From: CAIKNB01 sp041658705
GTDB lineage: Bacteria > Patescibacteriota > Patescibacteriia > 2-12-FULL-60-25
Length of the DNA: 64,000 bases
Assembly (NCBI GenBank): GCA_041658705.1
Contig: JBAZZT010000003.1
Span: forward strand, 62,001-126,000
Direction: 5' to 3'
The notes under the pieces are model-generated. The model saw only the letters and a program-made list of their open reading frames with translations, did not search any database and was not told the DNA's origin. Positions 24,927 to 33,407 of this stretch are shown here, piece after piece. Both the position numbers and the translations under genes were made by a program. Positions within the stretch are counted from its first letter, which is position 1, and each line of letters begins with the position of its first letter.

Positions 24927-27900
24927 ATGACAAAAACATTTAAGAAGGCCTTTTCGACGCTCGTCTCCTTGACGACCATCGTCTGGTCGGTCGGCATCGG
25001 CACGCTGGTTATGCCCAGCGTGGCTTCCGCTGCCACCCTCTCGGCCGGTGATCTGATCAAGGCTTCGGGTCCGGCCGTATATTATTACGCCACGGACGGG
25101 AAGCGTTACGTTTTCCCCAACGAAAAGACTTATTTCTCGTGGTATGTCGATTTTTCGTCAGTCAAAACGATCACTGACGGCGAATTGGCTGCCGTCACCA
25201 TCGGCGGAAACGTCACCATCCGCCCCGGTACCAAACTCGTTAAGATCACGACCGACCCCAAGACGTATGCCGTCACCAAGTGCGGCACGCTGCATTGGAT
25301 CGAGAGTGAATCAATAGCCAAGGCGCTTTACGGCGATGCTTGGGCTACACGCGTAGTCGACGTACCGGATTCATTCTTCGTCAACTACAGCGTCGGTTCC
25401 TCGGTCGCGACCAACGTCCACCCGGACGGTTCATTGGTCTCGTACACCGGCGACACCAGCACGTACGTGGTACAGAGCGGCGCCAAGCGCAAGATTGCGT
25501 CTGACGCAGCTTTTGCCGCCAACGGCTGGAACAAGCTGAACGTTATCCCGACCACCATCACCTACGGCAACGGCTCCGATGTGACCGGCCGCGAAGCTGA
25601 CTTCGCGGACACGGTTTGCGCCGGCGCTACGCCTGGCGTGACTGGTGCGTTGACGGTGGCTTTGGCTTCCGACACCCCGGCTGGCATGACGCTGCCGAAG
25701 GGCGCTTCATCCGTGCCGCTCGTCAAGGTTAACCTGACCGCAGGTTCCGCTGACGTGGCGATCTCCGGCTTGAGCTTCCATCGCGTGGGCGTAGGTGCCA
25801 CTTCCGACTTCGCAAACATCTACCTGTATGACCAGGATGGCAATCGCCTGACCACAGGCCGCAGCATCAACTCCACCACCAACATGGTGGAATTCAACGC
25901 TGTCTCCTTGACGGTCCCGGCGAATGGCATGAAGTCGGTTTATGTCTATGGCGACGTCGCTCCCACCCCGACAGCCACCGGCGGCCAGCACTCATTTGAA
26001 GTGTTGGATGCCGCTTCGGTCGTCGTCTCGGGCAGCGCCACGGTCTCGGGTTCCTACCCGATCCGCGGTAATGTCTTCACCATCGGCTCATCGGCTTCAG
26101 CTCGCTTGGATGTACTCAAGGGCACCACGCCTAACAATCCGACCATCGGATCGAAGGATGTGGAGATCTCCAACTTCAAACTCACGGCCAACACCCATGA
26201 CATCAGCGTGAGCCAGATTTCCGTGTACCAAGCCGGCTCGGTGACCAACTCGGACCTGACCAACTTCAAGCTGTACCAGGGTACGACCGTCGTCGCGACG
26301 GCTGCCGCGGTCTCCTCGAACGGTCACATCGTCATCAAGTTCAGCCCCGCCTATGTCGTAGCCAATGGCACGACCAAGGTGTTCTCGCTGCGCGCTGACG
26401 TTGCCGGTCGCGCCGCTCGCACCATCAAGACCTACACCGAATATTCGACTGACGTAACAGCGCTTGACACCATGTACAGCGCCGGCGCGCAGATCGATAT
26501 CGCGACCAATGGTAGCTTTGATGGCACGGGTACCAACTTCATCGAAGTCACGACCCAAGGCGGTCAGTTGACCAATGCCTCCAACGGCCCGGTGACGTCC
26601 AACGTCTCCAAGGGCGCGCTCGCCGTCCAGTTCTACAAGTTTGCTCTGACCTCGCCGGATAACACCCTCGAGATCCGCAACTTGCGCTTCACCCTGAACG
26701 ACGTGTCGGGCGGTGGTTGTAAGGTCTATGACGCGACCAACAGCGTGGCCTACTTCCGCAGCATCAAAGTCGTCAACTTGGACACAGGCAAGACCTGGAT
26801 GGGCCCCAAGGAATTGACGGCTGATGCCGATGCCACCTCACTCGTCTTCTCGGATTCGCAGAACATCGCCGCCGGCCAAACCGTGAACCTCGCGGTCGTG
26901 TCTGACCTGGCGAACGTGGCGACTACCGACTTCATCGATTGCGGTTACAACGTGAGCTTCGTGGCCTTCGGCAGCACGGACGTCCGCGTAGTGGAAACAG
27001 GTGAATACCTTTCCATCACCAAGATCGTCCCGAACACCGCCGTCACGGGCAACACCATGACCGTCAAGGCTTCCAGCCTGACCATGGATCTGGGTTCCAC
27101 CCCGAACTCGCAAACCATCGTGAAGAAGCAGCAGAACGTTCCGGTGTCCAGCGTCGTGCTGACCGCATCGAACCAGTCTGACATCACGATCACGAGCTTG
27201 ACGCTCGGAGGCCAGGCCGCTTTGTCCACCTCCGGCAACGCCTTCGGTTCAGCCGGTGCGCTCACCGCCTTTGCGTTGCGCGTCACTTCGCTCGCTTTGT
27301 TCGACGGTACGACCCAGGTCGGTCTGGCCAAAGCCCCGGATACAACCACGGGCAAAGCCCAGATCTCCAACATGAACCTGGTCATCCCCAAGGGCACGAG
27401 CAAGACGCTGACCGTCAAAGCTTCCTTCTCGTCCACGGCTTCCACCACAGCGCCTTACGACCAAGTGGCAGTAGGCGTAGCGTTGGCGGCTGACGTTTCG
27501 GCCCAGGATGCAGATTCCAACTCGGTCACCCCGACCATCGGCGTGGCCCTGAACAAGGAAGCTACTCTCGTCGCTCCGGCCGTCATCACGACCATCCGCG
27601 CCAGCGGTATCATGACCGTCGCCGCGGACGCCATGCCGACTTCAGTCATCGTAGTCGCCGGTAAGGACGCTTGGGTACCCTTCGCTTCATACAAGGCAAC
27701 CGCCCAGTATGAAGACATCTCGATCGATCGCATCGCAGTCGTGGCCAGCTCGACCACCGGCGGTGTGACAGCCGATAACGCCGACTTCTCCGCTGTGGCC
27801 ATCGCCTACAATGGCGCAGTCAAGGGCCAAGGCACGTTGTCTTCCGGTGCGACCGGTACAGCGGATATCGACCTCACGGGCAACCTGCTCACAGTACCTA

Positions 27901-28808
27901 AGGACGGCTCGCTGTCCTTCCAGGTCTGGGGCAAGCTGTCCGCCGTCGCGCCTTCCAGCTCGGTCGGCGGCGCCACGACAGGCGTATCCCGCTCGGGCCA
28001 TGCCCCGCGGCTCGGCTTGAACTATCGGCTCCTGGATCCCAACTGGGATGCCAACTACGCCGCCAAGCACAACATCCGGGCGACCGGTGCGGCTTCCGGC
28101 GAACGTATCTACGCTGCTGAAGGCGCCGCCCATGGCAACATCATGGTGCTCCGCAAGACGCAGCCGATCGTGACCAAGCAATCGCTCACCTCCACCACCC
28201 TCGCCAACATTGATCTGGACCTCTTCAAGTTCCAGATCGCGGCTGATGCCCAGGGTTCGGTGTCCTGGAAGCAAGCTGTGTTCAGCTTCTCCAAGACCGC
28301 AGCGATCGGCTTGACCAACTTCCGCCTGCGTCGCGGAACGACTGACCTTGACACTGCCACCTACGCCATCACTAACGGCACCACCACAGCCGACCTGAAA
28401 GCAGGCGCTTTGGACGCCGGTGTGAACAGCGGCTACATCATCGTCAGCATGAGCCCGGGTAACGAGGAGTCGATCTCCAGCTCGGGTAACCCCTACACGA
28501 TCCATGCCACGGTTTCCGGTGCAGCTTCGGGCAATAGCGTGGCCTTGTCCATGTACAAGGACCCGACCGCCCCGATTGTGACCGGCTACCTGGTGAATAG
28601 CGCTGCTTGGGGACAGTTTGGCTCTAGCGCCAACATCTTCAACATCGACACCGGTGCTGCTCCGCAGGCTGCTGCGGCCGCTACCGGCACGTTCCTGTGG
28701 TCAGACCAGTCTGAAGTACCGCACAGCGCGGCCGCCCAGACCTCGCGTGATTGGACAAACGATGTCTACATCAACGATCTGTCACAGACCCAAGCCCTTA
28801 GCCTGTAA
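24927..28808 (+). CDS. Giant S-layer-like surface protein
   Basis: 1293 aa from the ATG at 24927, which yields a Sec signal peptide (MTKTFKKAF, hydrophobic core, cleavage after SVASA); the frame's upstream ATG would bury it. Residues ~35-215 contain the domain GDLIKASGPAVYYYATDGKRYVFPNEKTYFSWY...GTKLVKI..., widespread in Patescibacteria surface proteins. The remainder is a chain of beta-sandwich-like repeats rich in Thr/Ser/Val/Ala with very few Cys, ending in an Ala-rich stretch and YINDLSQTQALSL. Codon use is strongly biased to C-ending codons, as expected for high expression. Probably the main surface array protein. Preceded by a sigma factor and its likely partner. Confidence 0.85.
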   Translation: MTKTFKKAFSTLVSLTTIVWSVGIGTLVMPSVASAATLSAGDLIKASGPAVYYYATDGKRYVFPNEKTYFSWYVDFSSVKTITDGELAAVTIGGNVTIRPGTKLVKITTDPKTYAVTKCGTLHWIESESIAKALYGDAWATRVVDVPDSFFVNYSVGSSVATNVHPDGSLVSYTGDTSTYVVQSGAKRKIASDAAFAANGWNKLNVIPTTITYGNGSDVTGREADFADTVCAGATPGVTGALTVALASDTPAGMTLPKGASSVPLVKVNLTAGSADVAISGLSFHRVGVGATSDFANIYLYDQDGNRLTTGRSINSTTNMVEFNAVSLTVPANGMKSVYVYGDVAPTPTATGGQHSFEVLDAASVVVSGSATVSGSYPIRGNVFTIGSSASARLDVLKGTTPNNPTIGSKDVEISNFKLTANTHDISVSQISVYQAGSVTNSDLTNFKLYQGTTVVATAAAVSSNGHIVIKFSPAYVVANGTTKVFSLRADVAGRAARTIKTYTEYSTDVTALDTMYSAGAQIDIATNGSFDGTGTNFIEVTTQGGQLTNASNGPVTSNVSKGALAVQFYKFALTSPDNTLEIRNLRFTLNDVSGGGCKVYDATNSVAYFRSIKVVNLDTGKTWMGPKELTADADATSLVFSDSQNIAAGQTVNLAVVSDLANVATTDFIDCGYNVSFVAFGSTDVRVVETGEYLSITKIVPNTAVTGNTMTVKASSLTMDLGSTPNSQTIVKKQQNVPVSSVVLTASNQSDITITSLTLGGQAALSTSGNAFGSAGALTAFALRVTSLALFDGTTQVGLAKAPDTTTGKAQISNMNLVIPKGTSKTLTVKASFSSTASTTAPYDQVAVGVALAADVSAQDADSNSVTPTIGVALNKEATLVAPAVITTIRASGIMTVAADAMPTSVIVVAGKDAWVPFASYKATAQYEDISIDRIAVVASSTTGGVTADNADFSAVAIAYNGAVKGQGTLSSGATGTADIDLTGNLLTVPKDGSLSFQVWGKLSAVAPSSSVGGATTGVSRSGHAPRLGLNYRLLDPNWDANYAAKHNIRATGAASGERIYAAEGAAHGNIMVLRKTQPIVTKQSLTSTTLANIDLDLFKFQIAADAQGSVSWKQAVFSFSKTAAIGLTNFRLRRGTTDLDTATYAITNGTTTADLKAGALDAGVNSGYIIVSMSPGNEESISSSGNPYTIHATVSGAASGNSVALSMYKDPTAPIVTGYLVNSAAWGQFGSSANIFNIDTGAAPQAAAAATGTFLWSDQSEVPHSAAAQTSRDWTNDVYINDLSQTQALSL

Positions 28809-28815
28809 TTCCAAC

Positions 28816-28967
28816 CAGGCTTCGGCCTGAACGGATACATGGCGAAACGTTGGGGCGGGATCATCCCGCCCCAACCCAGGGATTCGGTGCTCTCGATTCG
28901 TCGGGAAGCACTACCAAGACCCGGCTTGTCGCGTTCTACGCGGCTTTGGCTGGGTCTTTGGTATCTG
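28816..28967 (+). terminator. Hairpin series after the S-layer-like gene
   Basis: A UUCG tetraloop hairpin CAGGC-TTCG-GCCTG (28816-28829), then TTGGGGCGGGA / TCCCGCCCCAA (28850-28874), then a longer imperfect TACCAAGACCC / GGGTCTTTGGTA hairpin (28911-28967). T runs are weak, so they may protect the 3' end as much as terminate. Confidence 0.5.
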
Positions 28968-28978
28968 GGGGAAAAATT

Positions 28979-29210
28979 AGAGGGTAGAGAGTAGCCAACC
29001 TGGGAAACGTGGGAAAAATCATTGTCATCCTGAGCGAAGCGCTAGCGAAGTCGAAGGACCTTTATCAGCATCGGTTTAGAGTTTTCTTATAAAGGTCCTT
29101 CGACTCGCTTGAAGCTCGCTCAGGATGACAATGATTTTTAGGTCAGGTCTTGGCTACCGTCTACCGACGTGGGCGCATGACTATGCGCCCCTACGCTCTA
29201 CCCTCTATTC
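28979..29210. repeat. Dispersed inverted repeat nested in a TAGAGGGTAGAG word pair
   Basis: TGTCATCCTGAGC-family element (29021-29132, ends ATTGTCAT / ATGACAAT, inner AAGGACCTTTAT / ATAAAGGTCCTT) enclosed by TAGAGGGTAGAGAGTAG on the left and CTCTACCCTCTA on the right. A GGCGCATGACTATGCGCC palindrome lies at 29172-29190. The gap before the next gene holds nothing else. Confidence 0.7.
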
Positions 29211-29263
29211 ATCAACTAATTTGTAATTTTTCTTAACGAGATGCTATGCTTGTCGCCATCTCT

Positions 29264-31624
29264 ATGAACAGAAACAACCAAATAAAGTGGCTAAAGGCGA
29301 TCGTATACGCGGGTATTTATGGAGGATTGCTCATGCCGCTCGTCTTTGTGCCGGTCGTCATCTTCCCTTTCGTTTTCTCGAAACTTTTGGTCTATCAGAT
29401 ATTGATCGGACTGACTTTTCCCGCTTACCTTATATTGGCCTGGGTGGAGCCGAAGTATCGACCGCGTTTTCGCCCCCTTTACGGGGCTATCCTGGCTTAT
29501 TTCGTAGCCCTGGCGTTGTCGGTGATTTTTGCCGTGGATCCGCAGCGTGCTTGGTGGGGCAATCAAGAGCGGATGAACGGATTGTTTACGCTGTTGCATT
29601 TTTTCCTGTGGCTGACCATGGCTGTATCGCTCATCAAGACTTGGCAACAATGGCGAAAATTGATCATTTATGAAGTCGCTCTCTCCGCGTTCATGGCCAT
29701 CGTGGCGCTGTTGCAGATTCCTTTTCCTCGCCTACTCATGTTCCCGGCTGGTTCGAGAGTCGGCGGACTTTTGGATAACCCCATTTACATGGCCGGTTAT
29801 CAGATCTTCAACCTGTTCTTCATCCTGCTGTTGTGGCTCAAGAACAGTTCGCGATCATTCAAGTTGTGGCTCGTAGGTTTCGCTGTGTTGGACATCGGCG
29901 CCTTCATCGCGGCCGAATCGCGCGGCGCCTTGGTCGGATTGTTCGCGGCGATCGCGACCTTCATGACCATGTATCTGTTTTTATCTCCCAGCCGCAAAGC
30001 CAAACTCACCGCCATCGGACTGACCTTGGTCGTAGCTTTGTCCTACGGTACACTTTTGTTGCTACGCGATACGCAACTGGTCAAGAGTTCTCCGCTGGCA
30101 CGTCTGACCAATTTCAGCGAGACGTTGGATACCCGGTTGATCGCTTGGGATATAGGTTGGAATGGTTTCCTTGAGCGGCCGCTGACCGGTTGGGGCTTGG
30201 ATGATTTTCACATCATCTTCAACGAACACTACAATCCGAAGTCGCTGGAGTTCGGATATTACGAGACTTGGTTCGATCGGGCGCATAACACCGTCATCGA
30301 CGTCCTGTCTATGACCGGTTTGTTCGGGATCCTGACTTTCATCGGGATTTGGGTCGCGCTGTTCTGGAGCGTGCTCCGGGCCTATCGCAAAAAATGGATC
30401 GATATCCCGCTGGCTAGCTTGTTCATCGGTTTGCCCATCGGCTATTTCGTCCAAAACCTGTTCGTCTTCGACCAACCGGCGGGTTTCGTGATGAGCTTTT
30501 TGCTTTATGCCTTTATCATCTGCGCCAGCACGGCTCAATTCGGCGGAGTCAGCGGCGAGGAAAAAGTTCCCGTCGCGGCCAATGTTACCAATAAGCTGCG
30601 CTCGGTCCCGTGGTACGCCTTTGCCATCTTGCAGGCCGTGGCCCTCGTCCTCGTCTGGAGGACTTCGGTGTTGCCGGGCTATGCGTCGGTCTTGAGCATC
30701 AAAGCCAATAATTATTTCAGCGCCGGTAACTTCGCGGATTCCTTGACCTACGCCAAACAAGCCGCGGCTATCCCCACGCCGTATCTGGATGAGCAGACTT
30801 TTTTGCTGGCGCGCAACTTGATCACTTTAGTCGACAACGGAATCGTGCCGGATAAATACCCGCAATGGAGGGAGTGGCATGATTTGGTGGTCAAGGTGAC
30901 CAACGAGCATCTCAAGGATCATCCGGAAAATACCCATCCGCATTTCATCTACGCGCGGTTTTTGCACAGCATGTCGCGTTTCGTCCCGGAGGATGCGGCC
31001 TTGGCCGAGCAGCAATATAAAGAAGCGCTGCGTACCAGCCCTAAACGGCAACAGCTCTTGTTCAGCTTGGGTCGGTTCTATCTGGAGCGCGGCCTCAAAG
31101 ACCAAGGCATCGAAGTCTTGAAGCAAGCCATGGAGTTGAATCCTAATGTCGGGGAGAGCCACTGGTATTACGGCTTGTCGCTCCTGTACGACAAGAATGA
31201 CCTCAAAAACGGCGCGCTGGAGACGATCAAGTCACAGACTTCAAAGACCCCATACAACATGCAAGATGCGCGTGAAGCCGTGGGTTTGGCGGCGGCTTAT
31301 CGTCTGGCCGACGATCGTGAAGGCTTCAAGAAACTCATGGTCAAATTGCCCAATCTGTCGGGCGGCAGCATCGAGACTTATCTTGAAATCGCCAAGAGCG
31401 CCGAAGCGCTGGGACTGATAGAAGAGCGCAACTTGATCCTCGGCGCGTTGGAACAAGCTCAACCCGCCTTCGGCTTGCGGCTTACACCGTTGCAGAAAGG
31501 CAGCGCGACTTCCATCGCTGACAGCTTCAGGCTGACCGAGAATCTAGCGGTCACTTCGACTCAATCGACTACGACCGCCACCACGACCTCGGCCGCACCG
31601 ACCGGATCGGGACCGAGGAAATGA
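29264..31624 (+). CDS. O-antigen ligase-like membrane protein with C-terminal TPR-type domain
   Basis: 786 aa from the ATG at 29264; the ATG at 29246 overlaps a TGCTATGCT -10-like box. Residues ~1-480 contain about 12 membrane spans; the Wzy_C-type loop is around TGWGLDDFHIIFNEHYNPK...WFDRAHNTVIDVLSMTG. The C-terminal ~300 residues are soluble and helical with TPR-like units (NNYFSAGNFADSLTYAKQAA, EQQYKEALRTSPKRQQLLFSLGRFYLERGLKDQGIEVLKQAMELNPN) and a Ser/Thr-rich end. Family members transfer or polymerise lipid-linked glycans, and TPR tails may bind partners. In bacteria with an S-layer, a role in protein O-glycosylation is also possible. Confidence 0.85.
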   Translation: MNRNNQIKWLKAIVYAGIYGGLLMPLVFVPVVIFPFVFSKLLVYQILIGLTFPAYLILAWVEPKYRPRFRPLYGAILAYFVALALSVIFAVDPQRAWWGNQERMNGLFTLLHFFLWLTMAVSLIKTWQQWRKLIIYEVALSAFMAIVALLQIPFPRLLMFPAGSRVGGLLDNPIYMAGYQIFNLFFILLLWLKNSSRSFKLWLVGFAVLDIGAFIAAESRGALVGLFAAIATFMTMYLFLSPSRKAKLTAIGLTLVVALSYGTLLLLRDTQLVKSSPLARLTNFSETLDTRLIAWDIGWNGFLERPLTGWGLDDFHIIFNEHYNPKSLEFGYYETWFDRAHNTVIDVLSMTGLFGILTFIGIWVALFWSVLRAYRKKWIDIPLASLFIGLPIGYFVQNLFVFDQPAGFVMSFLLYAFIICASTAQFGGVSGEEKVPVAANVTNKLRSVPWYAFAILQAVALVLVWRTSVLPGYASVLSIKANNYFSAGNFADSLTYAKQAAAIPTPYLDEQTFLLARNLITLVDNGIVPDKYPQWREWHDLVVKVTNEHLKDHPENTHPHFIYARFLHSMSRFVPEDAALAEQQYKEALRTSPKRQQLLFSLGRFYLERGLKDQGIEVLKQAMELNPNVGESHWYYGLSLLYDKNDLKNGALETIKSQTSKTPYNMQDAREAVGLAAAYRLADDREGFKKLMVKLPNLSGGSIETYLEIAKSAEALGLIEERNLILGALEQAQPAFGLRLTPLQKGSATSIADSFRLTENLAVTSTQSTTTATTTSAAPTGSGPRK

Positions 31625-31672
31625 CAGAATGCGATCATCCAAACGCGTAGGCTCAAAGTATCCAGGTGGGGT

Positions 31673-31991
31673 CTGGGGCCGAGAGTTGAGCTAACCGCAA
31701 GAACGCTTAACTATATACATGTAAGCGAATTCGAGGCCCCAGCGGTTTTTGCATACTTTTTGGCGGCAAAAAGTATGAGGTGCATTTGATTTGTTTTTTT
31801 GCCTTGCCCCGAAATGGTCCGATAGGTACGATTTGAGGCAATGAGCGGATCGAGGTTTTTCCGAGTGTCGGCGGTCAAACGGGACTTCGTCACTTTCCGC
31901 GTGGAAAGTGACCAAAGACGCCGGGGGTCTGCTATACGCTGCAGGTATGTCTCTTGGTTCATCTTGCGGTTGGCTTGACGCAAACCCCCGG
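31673..31991. repeat. Array of four hairpins between convergent genes
   Basis: CTGGGGCC / GGCCCCAG (31673-31742) followed by CGGTTTTT, which would terminate the plus-strand gene; CATACTTTTT / AAAAAGTATG (31752-31777); GTCACTTTCC / GGAAAGTGAC (31889-31912); CCGGGGGT / ACCCCCGG (31921-31991). No gene is supported in 31625-32088. Confidence 0.65.
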
Positions 31992-32032
31992 ACCCCCGCC
32001 TGATTGGCTAGAGGAGAGATAGGGATGGAATA

Positions 32033-32068
32033 CTCTCTGGATTACCCGGTTGGACCGGGTAATGACAG
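32033..32068. repeat. TTACCCGGT hairpin block, second copy
   Basis: CTCTCTGGATTACCCGGTT.. with TTACCCGGT / ACCGGGTAA arms, nearly identical to 7803-7838. It lies 20 bp from the 3' end of the minus-strand glycosyltransferase and may serve as its terminator. Confidence 0.7.
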
Positions 32069-32088
32069 AGGAAAGAAACACGCCGGTC

Positions 32089-33297
32089 CTAAATAATAGT
32101 TCCAAGGTTTGTCGTAGGACTGCCATTTTTTTCCAGCCCCGTTGCGTTGCCGCTGAAGGTATGTTCCCAGCGGAAGCGGTTCTTCACGATGTTTTGTCCG
32201 GCGGCGCCCATCTTTTGTCGTTCGTCCGGCTGCGTGGAGAGCTCACGCATGGCTTGGAGCAAACTGTCCGCAGCGTGCGCAGGCACGATCAGGGCGGCGG
32301 TGCCGTTGACGTCATCGTGCGTCATCCAGTCGTTGGCGCCCACGTCGGTCGCCACGATAGGCAAGCCCGCGGCCATGGCCTCAAGCAAAGTCCAGGGCAT
32401 ACCTTCTTTGACTGAAGGCAGGACGAAGATATCGAAGGCGCGATATAGACGGTTCGCGTCATCGCGATGGCCGGTCAAGATTAGGCGATTCAAGCCAAGC
32501 CGCTCCTTTTTTTGCTTCAACTCTTCCAACTGCGGACCGTCGCCTACGATTACGAAGTTGCTCGTCGGAGATTCGTCATGCAAAGGTTTCAACGCGTCAA
32601 GATAGGGGAGCAGGCCTTTGGTCGCATAGGCATTGGCTACCGTGCCGAAGACCAGCGCGTCGGCGGATAGACCGAGTTCTGCTCGCGCCGCAACGCGAGA
32701 AAGTAAATTGTCTTCGAATCGTTCAGGTAAACCGTTGGGCACGACGCGGATTTTTCCGCGTGGCTTGATCCCGAGGCGCGCCGCGAGTTCAGCGTCGCCC
32801 GGATGAACGCAGATGATTTCATCTTTGAAATGTGCGGTGAATTTTTCGGTTTGGAGATAAAACCATTTTTTCCACGTTGGCAGCGGTTCGAGGAAGACCC
32901 ACCCGCCGATGCGATAAACGATGCGCGGCCGCGGTTTGAGTCCGAGCGCCGCCAAGCTGCCCAAGATACCCATCTTGGTGCTGTTCAGATGCACGGCGTT
33001 TGGTTTGAATTTTTTCAGCAACCGGCGAATCTGCAGCACGGCTCGAAGATCGTGCAGCGGATCGATCTCGCGCCGAACCTGCGTCAGCTGTTCGGTCGCG
33101 ACATGTTTTTCCGCCGCACGGGCGAATAATTCACCCGTGCCGCCCGCCGCGAGCAAGACTTCCCAGCCCTGCTCCCGCAGACCGGCGGCGAAATTGACCA
33201 AAAAAGACTGTACGCCGCCCCAATCGGCTTGGGTCACCAAAAGCAGCGCGCGTTTGGCGTTTGGCTGGTTCTCGTTGACTGATTGTGGGCTTGTCAT
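32089..33297 (-). CDS. Glycosyltransferase family 4
   Basis: 402 aa from the ATG at 33297; an upstream in-frame ATG at 33336 would add 13 unlikely residues. N-terminal Rossmann half: LLLVTQADWGGVQSFLVNFAAGL and VHLNSTKMGILGSLAAL. C-terminal half: VPNGLPERFE, VIVGDGPQLEELK and FVLPSVKEGMPWTLLEAMAAGLPIVATDVG with the EX7E motif. Transcribed opposite to and divergent from the first amidotransferase gene (110 bp apart). It marks the left border of the large glycan locus. Donor and acceptor unknown. Confidence 0.85.
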   Translation of the reverse strand: MTSPQSVNENQPNAKRALLLVTQADWGGVQSFLVNFAAGLREQGWEVLLAAGGTGELFARAAEKHVATEQLTQVRREIDPLHDLRAVLQIRRLLKKFKPNAVHLNSTKMGILGSLAALGLKPRPRIVYRIGGWVFLEPLPTWKKWFYLQTEKFTAHFKDEIICVHPGDAELAARLGIKPRGKIRVVPNGLPERFEDNLLSRVAARAELGLSADALVFGTVANAYATKGLLPYLDALKPLHDESPTSNFVIVGDGPQLEELKQKKERLGLNRLILTGHRDDANRLYRAFDIFVLPSVKEGMPWTLLEAMAAGLPIVATDVGANDWMTHDDVNGTAALIVPAHAADSLLQAMRELSTQPDERQKMGAAGQNIVKNRFRWEHTFSGNATGLEKNGSPTTNLGTII

Positions 33298-33372
33298 GTT
33301 TACTGTTAAAATAGCTGAAAGCGCTGATTTTTTCAATCGTCCGTCGACGGCTTGTTAAGTCAATGCTTACAG

Positions 33373-33407
33373 TTGTCAAGCAGGTCCTCTTTTGCTAGTT
33401 TTAATCT
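33373..33407 (+). promoter_or_regulatory. Leaderless promoter of the first amidotransferase
   Basis: TTGTCA (33373-33378), 17 bp ending in TGC, TAGTTT (33396-33401), then 6 nt to ATG (33408). The expected transcription start coincides with the start codon. Confidence 0.7.

Noticed and set aside
31691..31983. Small open frames between the TPR ligase and the minus-strand glycosyltransferase
   Set aside because: They cover hairpin arms and have no family resemblance or translation signal.
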